Positions 17,890 through 26,712 of a stretch of 64,000 nt of DNA are shown here, one piece after another. The notes beneath the pieces are model-generated. The model was not told the origin of the DNA. It saw only the letters and a program-made list of their open reading frames with translations, and did not search any database. The position numbers and the translations under genes are program-made. The DNA comes from Polymorphobacter fuscus (GTDB taxonomy: Bacteria > Pseudomonadota > Alphaproteobacteria > Sphingomonadales > Sphingomonadaceae). The stretch covers positions 2,648,001-2,712,000 of the forward strand of contig NZ_JAATJI010000001.1 in the NCBI RefSeq assembly GCF_011927825.1, read 5' to 3'. Within the stretch, counting starts at the first letter, position 1; every line of letters starts with the position of its first letter.

Positions 17890-20153
17890 TGGCCGCCGCC
17901 AACGCCGCTCGGGAAATCCTGCGCCGCCTTCACGAAGTGATGGCGTCGAAGAGCGGCGCTGAGGCAAAACTGGGCCAGGTGGTCCGCATCGTTGCCGAGC
18001 TGCTGACCAGCGAAGTCGCGTCGATCTATCTGCTGCGCGACGGCATGCTCGAACTGTTCGCCACACAGGGGCTGGCGCAATCGGCCGTGCATGTGACGCG
18101 GCTGAGCATGGGGCAGGGGCTGGTCGGCACCATCGCCGCGACGCGCGAGCCGCTGAACCTTGCCGAGGCCAAGGAACACCCGGACTTTGCCTATCGTCCC
18201 GAAACCGGCGAGGATGACTACCACAGCTTTGCCGGCGTGCCGATCGTGCGGCGCGAGGCGGCGATCGGCGTCCTTGGTGTCCAGCACCGCGAGCCGCGCG
18301 ATTATGACGAAGTCGAGATCGAAGCGCTGCAGACCGTCGCCATGGTGCTGTCGGAACTGATCCACGGCGCCGGGCTGGTCGACGATGCCCAGGCGGCGCG
18401 GGCGCGTGCGGCAAGTTCCGGCCCGCTGCGGCTGTCGGGGTTGAAGCTGGTCGACGGGCTTGGCCGCGGCGTGGCGGTGTTCCACCAGCCGCGGGTCGTT
18501 GTCGAGCACACAGTTGCCGACGACACCGATGTCGAGCGCGCCCGCGTCTATTCGGCGTTCACCCGGATGCGCGAGCAGATCGACACGATGATGGGCCAGG
18601 CCGAATTTGCCGGGGGCGGCGACCATCACGACGTTCTCGATACCTACAAGATGTTCGCCTATGACGAAGGCTGGGCCCGCCGCATCAATGAAGCGATCGA
18701 AACCGGCCTGACCGCCGAAGCCGCCATCGAACGCGTCCAGGCCCGCACCCGGGCGCGGATGCGGTCGATCGACGACCCCTATCTGCGCGAACGGCTGACC
18801 GACCTCGACGATCTTTCCAACCGCCTGCTGCGCATCGTCTCGGGGCAGCTCGGCACCGCGGCGAAATCGGGGCTGCGCGACGATACCATCCTCATCGCGC
18901 GCAACCTGGGGCCAGCCGAACTGCTGGAATATGACAAGCGCTATCTGAAGGGCGTGGTGCTGGAAGAAGGCAGCCTGACGGCGCACGTCATCATCGTGGC
19001 GCGGGCGATGGGGGTGCCGGTGCTGGGCCGCGTCACCGACCTGTTCGCCCAGGTGTCGGACGGCGACGAGCTGATCGTCGATGCCGGCAATGGCGCGCTG
19101 CTGGTGCGGCCGCAGGCGGCGATGATCACCTCGTACGAGGCGATGCGCGATGTGAAGGCGCGGCAGGCGGAAAAATTCGCAGCGGTCAAGGACTTGCCGG
19201 CGATCAGCCGCGATGGCCAGCGCGTCGCCATCCTGATGAACGCGGGGCTCGCCGACGATGCCCAGGCGCTCGACCTGACCGGCGCCGACGGCATCGGGCT
19301 GTTCCGCACCGAATTCCAGTTCCTCGTGTCGGCCACCCTGCCGCGGCGCGAACGCCAGCAGGCGCTGTATCGCACGGTGCTGGAAGCTGCCGACACGCGG
19401 CCGGTGGTGTTCCGCACCGTCGACATCGGCGGCGACAAGGCGGTGCCTTATCTGCAGGAAGGCGAAGGCGAGGAAAACCCCGCCATGGGCTGGCGCGCGC
19501 TGCGGCTGGCGCTGGGCCGCGCCGGACTGATGAAAGTCCAGGCGCGCGCGCTGCTCGAAGGTGCCGCCGGGCGCACGCTCAACATCATGTTCCCGATGGT
19601 CAGCGAACCCTGGGAATTCCGCGAGGCCAAGGCGCTGGTGGAAGGCCAGCGGGCACTGCTGGCGCGCCAGGGCCATGATCTGCCGGCCCATGTCCGCTAT
19701 GGCGCGATGATCGAGGTGCCGGCGCTGATCGAGATGCTCGACGTGCTGCTGCCGCTGACCGATTTCGTCTCGGTCGGCACCAACGACCTGACCCAGTTCC
19801 TGTTCGCCGCCGACCGCGCCAACCCGCGGCTTGCCGACCGCTATGACTGGATGTCGCCCGCCATCCTGCGCGTGCTGCGCCGCATCGTGCGCGAGGCCGA
19901 TGCCGCCGGCGTGCCGGTGACCGTCTGTGGCGAAATGGGCGGCCGGCCGCTGGAGGCGCTGGCGCTGCTGGCGCTTGGCGTCGAAAGCCTGTCGATCACG
20001 CCCGCCGGCGTCGGCCCGATCAAGGCGATGGTGCGCTCGGCCGACCTGGGATCGCTCAAGGCGCAGATGACCGGCTGGCTCGATGCGCCGGGTGTCGATG
20101 TCCGCACCGTGCTGGCGGCGGCGGCGGCGGCGCAGGGTGTGGAACTAGGCTGA
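17889..20153 (+). CDS. ptsP: PTS enzyme I, nitrogen type (GAF-PtsP)
   Basis: This is the first phosphotransferase of the regulatory PTS: it takes phosphate from phosphoenolpyruvate and hands it to HPr. The 754-residue protein has an N-terminal GAF domain (residues about 10-160), the HPr-binding and swivelling domain with active His366 (GSLTAHVIIVARAMG), and the PEP-binding barrel (GIGLFRTEFQF, FRTVDIGGDKAVPY, VGTNDLTQF, VTVCGEMGGRP with the catalytic cysteine). The start overlaps the preceding stop (TGATG). HPr, EIIA and HPr kinase lie about 30 kb away at 48.7-50.7 kb; no sugar-transport PTS subunits are in the window. Confidence 0.96.
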   Translation: MAAANAAREILRRLHEVMASKSGAEAKLGQVVRIVAELLTSEVASIYLLRDGMLELFATQGLAQSAVHVTRLSMGQGLVGTIAATREPLNLAEAKEHPDFAYRPETGEDDYHSFAGVPIVRREAAIGVLGVQHREPRDYDEVEIEALQTVAMVLSELIHGAGLVDDAQAARARAASSGPLRLSGLKLVDGLGRGVAVFHQPRVVVEHTVADDTDVERARVYSAFTRMREQIDTMMGQAEFAGGGDHHDVLDTYKMFAYDEGWARRINEAIETGLTAEAAIERVQARTRARMRSIDDPYLRERLTDLDDLSNRLLRIVSGQLGTAAKSGLRDDTILIARNLGPAELLEYDKRYLKGVVLEEGSLTAHVIIVARAMGVPVLGRVTDLFAQVSDGDELIVDAGNGALLVRPQAAMITSYEAMRDVKARQAEKFAAVKDLPAISRDGQRVAILMNAGLADDAQALDLTGADGIGLFRTEFQFLVSATLPRRERQQALYRTVLEAADTRPVVFRTVDIGGDKAVPYLQEGEGEENPAMGWRALRLALGRAGLMKVQARALLEGAAGRTLNIMFPMVSEPWEFREAKALVEGQRALLARQGHDLPAHVRYGAMIEVPALIEMLDVLLPLTDFVSVGTNDLTQFLFAADRANPRLADRYDWMSPAILRVLRRIVREADAAGVPVTVCGEMGGRPLEALALLALGVESLSITPAGVGPIKAMVRSADLGSLKAQMTGWLDAPGVDVRTVLAAAAAAQGVELG

Positions 20154-20612
20154 CCAGTCGCCGAAGGGCAGCACCGCCCGATAGGGTGCCAGCCCGCTGC
20201 GATCGCCCTGGGCGCGCAGCACATAGGCGTCGGCAACGATGCACGCCTGTTGCTCGATGCCATAGCGTGCGAACGCCTTGCCGGGCTTCAGCGTATAGCC
20301 ATAGCGCGCCAGCGGCGGCCGCGCGAAGATCAGCTTGCGGCCCTGCTGATGCTGCCAGACATGGACCATTTCATGGACGAAATGCGCGCGCAGGCCGAGC
20401 GATGCTGCCGCATAATCGGTGCACCAGTTGTTGCCGTCCGGGTGGCACCAGACATGGCCGTCGGGCGCCATGGTGACACGGCGCGGGTGCAGCGGCCAGA
20501 ATTTGCGCCGCCGGATCGACGCCAGCGCCGGGTTGAGCGCAGGCCCGAACACCTGTGCACAGATGGCGACTTCGCCGGCCGTCAACGGTCGGTCGGTGTC
20601 GATCGGCGGCAT
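20145..20612 (-). CDS. Small HEMVH-containing (zincin-like) protein of unknown function
   Basis: This 155-residue protein contains HEMVHVWQHQ in its middle, a match to the HExxH zinc-protease signature, preceded by WCHPDGNNWCTDYAAAS and followed by the aromatic/basic segment ARPPLARYGYTLKPG. It resembles short metallopeptidase-like proteins seen near cell-envelope genes, but has no signal peptide and no clear third zinc ligand. The start overlaps the stop of the copper-chaperone gene (TGATG at 20610-20614), so it is translationally coupled to it. Its 3' end overlaps the convergent end of ptsP by nine bases. Activity is not known. Confidence 0.75.
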   Translation of the reverse strand: MPPIDTDRPLTAGEVAICAQVFGPALNPALASIRRRKFWPLHPRRVTMAPDGHVWCHPDGNNWCTDYAAASLGLRAHFVHEMVHVWQHQQGRKLIFARPPLARYGYTLKPGKAFARYGIEQQACIVADAYVLRAQGDRSGLAPYRAVLPFGDWSA

Positions 20613-21085
20613 CAATGGCCCGCGTGCGGATCGGCCGGCGGAGTCGCCCCCGGCGCGCGGACGGCAGCGACGGTCGTCAGCGGCTTGCCGTTGCGGAACA
20701 CCAGCGTCAGCGGCAGCGAGGTCGGCGCGCCGGTCATGCCGAAGATCATCAGATGATTGCCGCCCGGGGCAAAGGCCACCCTTGCCCCGGCGGGCACCGG
20801 TACCGAATCAAGCTTTGCCATCTTCATGATGCCCCCCGCCATCGACATGCTGTGAAGCTCGATGCGCAGGCCGGGCGACGTGACGCCCACCAGTGTATCG
20901 GGCTGGCCGCCGCCGGCGAGCACGAGATAGCCGGCGGCCGGGCGCCCGGGCACGGCCGCGGCGCGGACCCAGGCGCCGCTGACCTGCGGCCGCGTGCGGT
21001 CCCATGCTTCCTTGACCGGCGGTGCCGGCGCCGCGGCAAGCACGGGGGCCGCCAGCAACGACAGGATGATGGTGCGGATGAACAT
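20612..21085 (-). CDS. PCu(A)C-type periplasmic copper chaperone
   Basis: This is a 157-residue exported copper-binding protein of the DUF461/PCuAC family, which delivers Cu(I) to the CuA site of cytochrome c oxidase. It has a signal peptide (MFIRTIILSLLAAPVLA), the domain core VSGAWVRAAAVPGRPAAGYL, and the copper motif spread over IELHSMSMAGGIMKM and GNHLMIFG, giving the expected His/Met ligands. The tail ends DPHAGH. The start at 21085 is fixed by the signal peptide. It is divergent from xthA. Confidence 0.9.
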   Translation of the reverse strand: MFIRTIILSLLAAPVLAAAPAPPVKEAWDRTRPQVSGAWVRAAAVPGRPAAGYLVLAGGGQPDTLVGVTSPGLRIELHSMSMAGGIMKMAKLDSVPVPAGARVAFAPGGNHLMIFGMTGAPTSLPLTLVFRNGKPLTTVAAVRAPGATPPADPHAGH

Positions 21086-21197
21086 GGCGCCGACCTTTGC
21101 AAGGAATGGCGCCGCTTTAGCCCGGACTGCCCGACCTGTCATCGCGCCTGTCATCGCACAGGTGACGCCTGCCCGGGGTTGGGCTAGACGCTGCGCC

Positions 21198-21986
21198 ATG
21201 ACGCTGCGCATCGCCACCTGGAACATCAATTCGGTGCGGTTCCGCCTCGATATCGTCGAACGCTTCCTGCGCGACCATGCCCCCGACGTGCTGTGCCTGC
21301 AGGAAACCAAGGTCGTCGACGATGCCTTTCCCCACGCCATGTTCGAAGCGATGGGTTATCACCACCGCATCCTCAACGGCCAGCGCATGCACCATGGCGT
21401 CGCCACCGTCTCGCGGATTCCGCTGACCGAGGACCGGCGGTTCGACTGGCAGGACAATGGCGAGGCACGGCACATCGGCGCCCGGCTGGCCAATGGCGTG
21501 CTGATCGAGAATGTCTATATCCCCGCCGGCGGCGACGTTCCCGACCGCACGCTCAACCCCAAGTTCGGGCAGAAGCTCGATTTTTTGGGGCGGATGCTGC
21601 GCTGGTCGGAATCGCTGCGCGACGGCACCGTGATCGTCGGGGATTTCAACGTCGCGCCGCTGGAATGCGACGTCTGGAGCCACAAGGCGCTGATCGACGT
21701 CGTCAGCCATACGCCGGTCGAGGTTGCGGCGCTGGCGGCGTTGCAGGCCAGCCATGACTGGGTCGACCTCGGCCGCCATTTCATCGCCCCGCCCGAGCGG
21801 CTGTTCACCTGGTGGAGCTATCGCGCCACCGACTGGCGGCTGTCCGATCGCGGCCGCCGGCTCGACCATATCTGGGCATCGCCCGAGGTGGCGGCGGCGG
21901 CAACCGGCTTTGAAGTGATCGAGGACGCGCGCGACTGGGGCAAGCCGTCCGACCATGTCCCGCAGATCGCGACCTTCGCCCTGTGA
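21198..21986 (+). CDS. xthA: Exodeoxyribonuclease III
   Basis: This AP endonuclease/3'-5' exonuclease of base-excision repair has 262 residues. It begins [15 protein letters not shown] and contains [14 protein letters not shown] with the catalytic Glu, [22 protein letters not shown], and a C-terminal [10 protein letters not shown] and SDHVP with the active-site His. The ATG at 21198 begins the conserved sequence; upstream frame is not conserved. It is the first gene of a run with xthA-ribA-transpeptidase-lipoprotein all overlapping by four bases. Confidence 0.96.
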   Translation: MTLRIATWNINSVRFRLDIVERFLRDHAPDVLCLQETKVVDDAFPHAMFEAMGYHHRILNGQRMHHGVATVSRIPLTEDRRFDWQDNGEARHIGARLANGVLIENVYIPAGGDVPDRTLNPKFGQKLDFLGRMLRWSESLRDGTVIVGDFNVAPLECDVWSHKALIDVVSHTPVEVAALAALQASHDWVDLGRHFIAPPERLFTWWSYRATDWRLSDRGRRLDHIWASPEVAAAATGFEVIEDARDWGKPSDHVPQIATFAL

Positions 21987-23053
21987 GCGTCGCCGAAGCC
22001 GCCATCGACGCGCTGCGGCGTGGGCGCATCGTCGGGCTGGCGGGGCCGGATGGCGGCCTGGCGATCCTGTCCGCCGAACTTGCCGATGCGGCGTCGCTGG
22101 CGGCGCTGGAAGGCAGCGGCCGCGCCGGCCTCATCATCACCGCGCGGCGGGCGGCGGTGCTCGCCATCACCAACCAGCGCGCCGCGGCCGTCGCCGACCC
22201 GGAGCCGGTGTGGGTCGAGCGGCCGGCGTGGCTCGGGCTCGACGCCAGCCGTGCCGTCGCCGACCCGGTGCTCGACATGGCGACACCATTGAAGGGGCCG
22301 TTCACCAGCCGGGCGCTCGATGGCGACCGCGTGGCGGCGCTGGCGGCGATCACCCTCGCCAAGCAGGCGGCGCTGCTGCCGGCGGTCTATGCGGTGCCCA
22401 TCGCCGCGGCGGCGCCGGTCGTCACCGTGGCTGTCGACGCCGTGCTGGCGCTGCCCGCCGCCGCCGCCGACGTGACCTTGTCGTCGCGCGCCCGGCTGCC
22501 GCTGGCGCAGGCACCCGATACCGAAGTCGTCGCCTTTCGCCCCGGCGATGGCGGCCCCGAGCATCTGGCGCTGGTCATCGGCGACCCCAACCCCGTCCAG
22601 CCGGTGCTGGTGCGGCTGCATTCGGCGTGCCTGACCGGCGATGTGCTCGGCAGCCTTAAATGCGATTGCGGCCCGCAGCTGCACGCCGCGCTGGCGGCGA
22701 TCGCCGCCAACCCCGGCGGCGGCATCCTGCTCTACCTGCAACAGGAAGGCCGCGGCATCGGGCTGATCAACAAGCTGCGCGCCTATGCGTTGCAGGACCA
22801 GGGGTTCGATACCGTCGACGCCAACACACGGCTGGGGTTCGAGCCCGACGAGCGCGATTTCACGCTGGCGGCGGCGATGCTGCACCAGCTCGGCGTCGGC
22901 AGCGTGCAACTGATGACCAACAACCCGCTGAAGGTCGAAGGTCTGGCGGCGCATGGGCTGGCGGTGTCCCGCGTGCCGCACAGCATGGCGCCCAACCCGC
23001 ACAATATCGGCTATCTCGGCACCAAGCGCGACCGCCAGGGGCATTTGCTGTGA
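21983..23053 (+). CDS. ribA: GTP cyclohydrolase II with degenerate N-terminal domain
   Basis: RibA opens the GTP ring in riboflavin synthesis. The C-terminal half of this 356-residue protein (from about residue 195) has the zinc cysteines Cys216, Cys227 and Cys229 ([17 protein letters not shown]), [21 protein letters not shown] and NPLKVEGL. The N-terminal 190 residues look like a worn DHBP-synthase (RibB-like) domain: length and order fit, but no acidic/His catalytic motifs are visible. The start is GTG overlapping the xthA stop (GTGA). No other riboflavin gene is adjacent. Confidence 0.92.
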   Translation: MSVAEAAIDALRRGRIVGLAGPDGGLAILSAELADAASLAALEGSGRAGLIITARRAAVLAITNQRAAAVADPEPVWVERPAWLGLDASRAVADPVLDMATPLKGPFTSRALDGDRVAALAAITLAKQAALLPAVYAVPIAAAAPVVTVAVDAVLALPAAAADVTLSSRARLPLAQAPDTEVVAFRPGDGGPEHLALVIGDPNPVQPVLVRLHSACLTGDVLGSLKCDCGPQLHAALAAIAANPGGGILLYLQQEGRGIGLINKLRAYALQDQGFDTVDANTRLGFEPDERDFTLAAAMLHQLGVGSVQLMTNNPLKVEGLAAHGLAVSRVPHSMAPNPHNIGYLGTKRDRQGHLL

Positions 23054-23556
23054 CATTGTTCGCCAGCCTGTCCGCCGGCACGGTCGAAGCCTTCAACGAG
23101 GCGGTGCCCGCCGTCTTCGGCCGCGCCGGCACCATTGCCGCCGACGCCAAGCGCGAAGGCGATGGCGCGTCGCCGATCGGCGCCTGGCCGGTCCGCGCGG
23201 CGCTGCTGCGCCCCGACCGGATGGCGGCGCCGGCGACGGCGCTGCCGTGGCGCTGGCTGCGCGCCGACGATGGCTGGTCCGACGATGCCGCCGACCCGGC
23301 GTACAACCGCCCGGTGCGCCATCCCCACCGCTTCGGTGCCGAGCGGCTGTGGCGCGATGACGGCGCCTATGACATCATCATCGTCCTCGGTCACAACGAC
23401 CGCCCGCCGCTGGCGCCGCTGGGCAGCGCCATCTTTTTCCACTGCACCCGGCCCGATCGCCGGCCGACCCAAGGCTGTGTCGCTGTCGACCGGCCGGTGC
23501 TGGCGCGCTGGCTCGACCGGCTGCAGCCCGGCGACAGGCTGGTGATCGCGCCATGA
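23050..23556 (+). CDS. L,D-transpeptidase (YkuD-like) family protein
   Basis: This is a 168-residue protein with the L,D-transpeptidase catalytic signature at its C-terminus: [20 protein letters not shown] contains the conserved His and the nucleophilic Cys. Such enzymes form 3-3 cross-links in peptidoglycan or attach lipoproteins to it. No signal peptide is evident from the GTG start at 23050, which overlaps the ribA stop (GTGA). A short version of the family with L,D-transpeptidase domain only; substrate is not known. Confidence 0.82.
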   Translation: MTLFASLSAGTVEAFNEAVPAVFGRAGTIAADAKREGDGASPIGAWPVRAALLRPDRMAAPATALPWRWLRADDGWSDDAADPAYNRPVRHPHRFGAERLWRDDGAYDIIIVLGHNDRPPLAPLGSAIFFHCTRPDRRPTQGCVAVDRPVLARWLDRLQPGDRLVIAP

Positions 23557-23975
23557 AACGTTTCGTGCTGCTGCTCGCGCTCGCCGGCTGTGCACCCGAC
23601 CCGGCGCAGGTGAAGGCCAAGGCGGCCGCCGACGCGGCGCAGGCCGCCGCGGACGCGCTGCCGGTGTATCGCGTCGCCGTGGCGAAGGACGGGCTGTTGC
23701 TGACCGATCCGCGCGGCGGTGCCGCCAGGCCGGCGCCGTTCGGGCTGCGCCAGTCGTTGCTGCTCGCCATCCTGGCACGGTCGTTCGGCACCGCGACGGA
23801 AGGGCATGACACCGGCTGCGACCGCGATTTCGCGCGCTGGCCGAATGGCCTGACGCTGTGGTTCGCTGGCGGCACCTTCGCCGGCTGGTCGCTGGCCGGG
23901 GCCGATGCGGCGATCGGCGTGGCGCCGGGGCTGGTGCGCGCGCCGGCGATGGCGGCGGGGCTGGCCTGCGAGTAA
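23553..23975 (+). CDS. Small putative lipoprotein
   Basis: This 140-residue protein has a lipoprotein signal ([13 protein letters not shown], lipobox LAGC) followed by an Ala/Lys-rich spacer (KAKAAADAAQAAADALP) and a domain with two further cysteines (GCDRDFARW and the final ACE). It is not recognised. It overlaps the transpeptidase by ATGA and so is translated with it, which hints at a role at the envelope. Confidence 0.75.
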   Translation: MKRFVLLLALAGCAPDPAQVKAKAAADAAQAAADALPVYRVAVAKDGLLLTDPRGGAARPAPFGLRQSLLLAILARSFGTATEGHDTGCDRDFARWPNGLTLWFAGGTFAGWSLAGADAAIGVAPGLVRAPAMAAGLACE

Positions 23976-24333
23976 ACCGCGCGGCGGGCGCTGCCGAAAG
24001 TCTCGAAAGTCACACCGATTGTGGCATGCGACGTTGCGCCCGAACGGGCGCCACGCCCTGCTGCCTGCGGGCATACGACTGCCGATCGTGGTGTCGGATG
24101 TTCGGGCATCCGTCCTTGTAACCGATCCGGTTCGTGTAGGACAGGATCAGGCAGTTGGCAGCCGGCCGTGTCGGTTGCGGTGCAATCGTTAAGAATCAGA
24201 TAATATTCTGATATCTGTGGAATGTTCGCTGCCGGACAGAGGCTTTCGCCCGGCAATCGACCCGTTCATCTTGGAGTCATGGTTAACAAATTGTGACGGA
24301 GTCGTGTTGTGTCGAGCGTCGGTGAATGTGCCC
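23976..24333. promoter_or_regulatory. Intergenic region before a Crp/Fnr-like gene
   Basis: It holds a hairpin GCGCCC/GGGCGC (24036-24051) without a T-run, and towards the right an AT-rich segment with the inverted repeat TCAGA-TAATAT-TCTGA (24196-24211), which has the look of a dimeric regulator site. No convincing gene is present; the Crp/Fnr-like frame downstream is open back to 24217. Confidence 0.4.
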
Positions 24334-25098
24334 ATGGCTGAAATGATCGGCCCGCGGGGTCCCCGGCCAGCAACGGCGCCGTCGGCCGGTGGCAAGCCCG
24401 ACGCCGCCGGGGTCGGCCTGCATTTCCGGCTGGTCAGCGCCGGGGAGCCGCTGGTGCGCGAAGGCGAGCCGATGCGGGAAGTGCATCTTCTCGCCGACGG
24501 CCGCGCCTATCGGTTCCGGGAAGGGCCCGAAGCGCAGCGCGAGACGCTGGCCGTGCTGGCGCCGACCGATGCCTGCACCATCGATGCCCTGCTGCTGGCG
24601 CGCGCGAACTACAGTGTCGAGATGCTGACTCCGGGGTCGGTCGTGTGCGTGACCCGCGAACAGGCGCTGGCACTGGTCGCCGATCACCCGGGGATCAGGT
24701 GCAGCTTTACCTGGCTGCGCTATGTCGAGGAAGCGATTCGCGCCCAATGGTCCGCCCATCTCGACTGGCAATCGGCGCCCGGGCGCACCGCCCATCTGCT
24801 TTGCGAACTGGCGTATCGGCTGGGCAAGCCGGACGGCGCCGGCGGAATCGGGTTCGATCCGCCGCTGACGGCCGATGGGCTGGCCGATGTGCTGGCGCTG
24901 ACGCCGGTCACCATCGAACGGACACTGCAGGAACTGCGCGCCGAAGGACTGGTGGCGCTGGCCCGGCGCGAGGTCGTCATTCGCCATCTCGCGGCGCTGC
25001 AGCGCGTCGCGGACTGCGGCCATTTCTGCGTGCGTGCCAGCCCGGCAAACGTGCCGATTGCAGATGTATTCGATACGTGTCGAAGGCAGTATTCCTAA
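24334..25098 (+). CDS. Crp/Fnr-family transcriptional regulator (first of two)
   Basis: This 254-residue protein has an N-terminal cyclic-nucleotide-binding-like domain (GEPLVREGEPMREVHLLADGR at residues about 45-75) and a C-terminal winged helix (LADVLALTPVTIERTLQELRAEGLVAL, VVIRHLAALQRVAD). No N-terminal cysteine cluster of Fnr type is seen, so it is not an oxygen-sensing Fnr proper. The start is uncertain: ATG at 24334 is used; ATG at 24217 and a TTG at 24307 behind GGAG are alternatives in the same frame. Confidence 0.8.
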   Translation: MAEMIGPRGPRPATAPSAGGKPDAAGVGLHFRLVSAGEPLVREGEPMREVHLLADGRAYRFREGPEAQRETLAVLAPTDACTIDALLLARANYSVEMLTPGSVVCVTREQALALVADHPGIRCSFTWLRYVEEAIRAQWSAHLDWQSAPGRTAHLLCELAYRLGKPDGAGGIGFDPPLTADGLADVLALTPVTIERTLQELRAEGLVALARREVVIRHLAALQRVADCGHFCVRASPANVPIADVFDTCRRQYS

Positions 25099-25257
25099 AT
25101 ACCGGACTAATATAGTCTTGTTTTATGCGAGACAATGCGTGAACTACCTATGTAAATAGAATTTATTTTTCCCATATATCGGCTATCGGTCGCCAGTGTT
25201 TCAGGGCGCGACTGACTGAAGGCAGCGCAGGTTTTCGCCCCGACCATCAGGCGAACA
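25099..25257. promoter_or_regulatory. AT-rich spacer with palindrome between two Crp/Fnr-like genes
   Basis: GACTA-ATA-TAGTC (25105-25117) is a perfect short palindrome in a patch much richer in A/T than the rest of the window. It lies 7 bases after the first regulator and about 140 bases before the second, a plausible site for one of these regulators. Confidence 0.4.
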
Positions 25258-26004
25258 ATGTCGAATCTCCGCAATTACAGTCACAATATTCTGCTCAGGC
25301 TGATGGCCGACGCGGATCTGGCGCTGCTCGCGCCGGGCTTCACGCGGGTTGTGCTGGAACCGCGGCAGGTCCTGGTCACCGCGAACATGCCGATCGACCA
25401 GGTCTATTTCCTCGAAAGCGGCGTCGCATCGGTGGTGTCGCGCCTGCCCGAACAGGGGATGACCGAGATCGGCATTTTCGGCCGCGAAGGCTTTTCGGGG
25501 TCGGCCGTCATGCTCGGTGCCAGGTCTTCGCCGCATTATACGCACATGCAGGTGGATGGGCAGACCGCGCTGCGCATCGACAGCGACCGGCTGCTCGCAG
25601 CGGCGGCGGCCAGCCCGTCGCTGCAGGCGCATCTGCTGCGCTATGTGCAGAGTTTCCTCGTCCAGACCGCGCATACGGCGGTGTCGAACGCCCATCACCG
25701 CATGGAGGCGCGGCTGGCACGCTGGCTGCTGATGTGTCACGACCGGCTGGACGGCGACGAGATCCAGATCACCCATGAATTCATGGCGATGATGATCGCG
25801 GCGCAGCGCAGCGGGGTGACGATCACGCTGCATTTCCTGGAAGGCGCAGGGATGATCCGGTCCCAGCGCGGCCGCGTCGTCATCGTCGACCGTGCCCGGC
25901 TGGAGGATATTTCCGGTGAAGCCTATGGCCAGCCGGAAGCGGAATACCGGCGCCTGATCGGACCGTTCGGGCGATCGGCGGGGGCCGGCGACAGCGACAG
26001 CTGA
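25258..26004 (+). CDS. Crp/Fnr-family transcriptional regulator (second of two)
   Basis: This 248-residue protein has a cNMP-binding-like domain (residues about 15-120; PRQVLVTANMPIDQVYFLESGVAS, IGIFGREGFSG) and a C-terminal helix-turn-helix region (ITHEFMAMMIAAQRSGVTITLHFLEGAGMI). The sequence type is close to the Crp/Fnr proteins common in rhizobia and sphingomonads that lack Fe-S cysteines. AGGCGA lies just before the ATG. It follows the first regulator in the same direction but differs in sequence, so it is not a recent duplicate. Confidence 0.88.
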   Translation: MSNLRNYSHNILLRLMADADLALLAPGFTRVVLEPRQVLVTANMPIDQVYFLESGVASVVSRLPEQGMTEIGIFGREGFSGSAVMLGARSSPHYTHMQVDGQTALRIDSDRLLAAAAASPSLQAHLLRYVQSFLVQTAHTAVSNAHHRMEARLARWLLMCHDRLDGDEIQITHEFMAMMIAAQRSGVTITLHFLEGAGMIRSQRGRVVIVDRARLEDISGEAYGQPEAEYRRLIGPFGRSAGAGDSDS

Positions 26005-26037
26005 GGGCGGGCGTGCGTTGGCGCCCCGGCTGCCGCC

Positions 26038-26334
26038 CTACGCCGCAATGCGGTCCACCAGAATCGCAGCTTCCTTCGCGCGCGCCGCGGCAAGATCATG
26101 CGCTGCCTGCATCCGCAACAGCGTCTCGGCGCGAAGACCGAAAGCCTTTTCAAAGCGGATCGCCATTTCAGCCGACACACCGGCGTTGCCGTTGAGAAGA
26201 TTGCTCATCGCCTGGCGGGTAACGTGAAGCTTCTGGGCAGCGACGGTGACATTGAGGCCATGGGGCTCGATGAATTCGGTGCGCAACCAGGGACCGGGAT
26301 GGATGGCGAAGCTGGCGTGCAGGGTAATCGGCAT
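26038..26334 (-). CDS. higA: HigA-type antitoxin
   Basis: This is a 98-residue DNA-binding antitoxin of the HigA family. Its helix-turn-helix is NVTVAAQKLHVTRQAMSNLLNGNAGVSAEMAIRF (residues about 28-61), preceded by the typical HPGPWLRTEFI segment. It overlaps the toxin stop by ATGA and lies second in the pair, the order typical for HigBA. It is expected to neutralise the toxin and repress the pair. Confidence 0.93.
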   Translation of the reverse strand: MPITLHASFAIHPGPWLRTEFIEPHGLNVTVAAQKLHVTRQAMSNLLNGNAGVSAEMAIRFEKAFGLRAETLLRMQAAHDLAAARAKEAAILVDRIAA

Positions 26335-26621
26335 CAGTGATAATCCTCCAGATCGAGGTCTTCGATGGCGAGGCCCTGCGTCACCCGAAAGGTCATCCGC
26401 CAGTTCTTGGTCACCGTCAGCGACCAGGTGCCGCTGCGATCACCGGTCAGCAGATGCGCGCCGAAATTGGGTGGCACCAGCAATTCGTCTGCCGCCTCGA
26501 TGGCAACCAGATAGGCCAGCATGTTGCGCAGGCGGCCGATCAGATTGCCGGGAAGGCCCTTGGTGGTTCCGGTCTCGGCAAAGTTGCGAAGCGCCTTGTG
26601 CCGGATGGATTCGATTTCCAT
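26334..26621 (-). CDS. higB: HigB-type mRNA endonuclease toxin
   Basis: This is a 95-residue RelE/HigB-fold toxin that cuts translated mRNA when freed from HigA. The sequence has the family features HKALRNFAETGTTKGLP near the N-terminus, LTGDRSGTWSLTVTKNWRMTFRV with the basic core, and the ending DLDLEDYH. Its ATG is very close to the predicted promoter (see the palindrome entry), with no Shine-Dalgarno. Confidence 0.93.
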   Translation of the reverse strand: MEIESIRHKALRNFAETGTTKGLPGNLIGRLRNMLAYLVAIEAADELLVPPNFGAHLLTGDRSGTWSLTVTKNWRMTFRVTQGLAIEDLDLEDYH

Positions 26622-26655
26622 GGCACCGACTACCGCGGTACCTGTCGTGTGTCAA
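26621..26655 (-). promoter_or_regulatory. Predicted higBA promoter and palindromic operator
   Basis: On the minus strand, TTGACA (26655-26650) is followed after 17 bases by TAGTCG (26632-26627). A perfect palindrome TACCGCGGTA (26631-26640) sits between them, ideal for autorepression by HigA. With this promoter the message would begin about at the higB ATG (26621), that is, nearly leaderless. Confidence 0.45.
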
Positions 26656-26712
26656 GTGACGGGCGACAGACAAGTCCCCGCGTTCGGGCACGTTCTGAGG
26701 CGGCGAGGGGCT

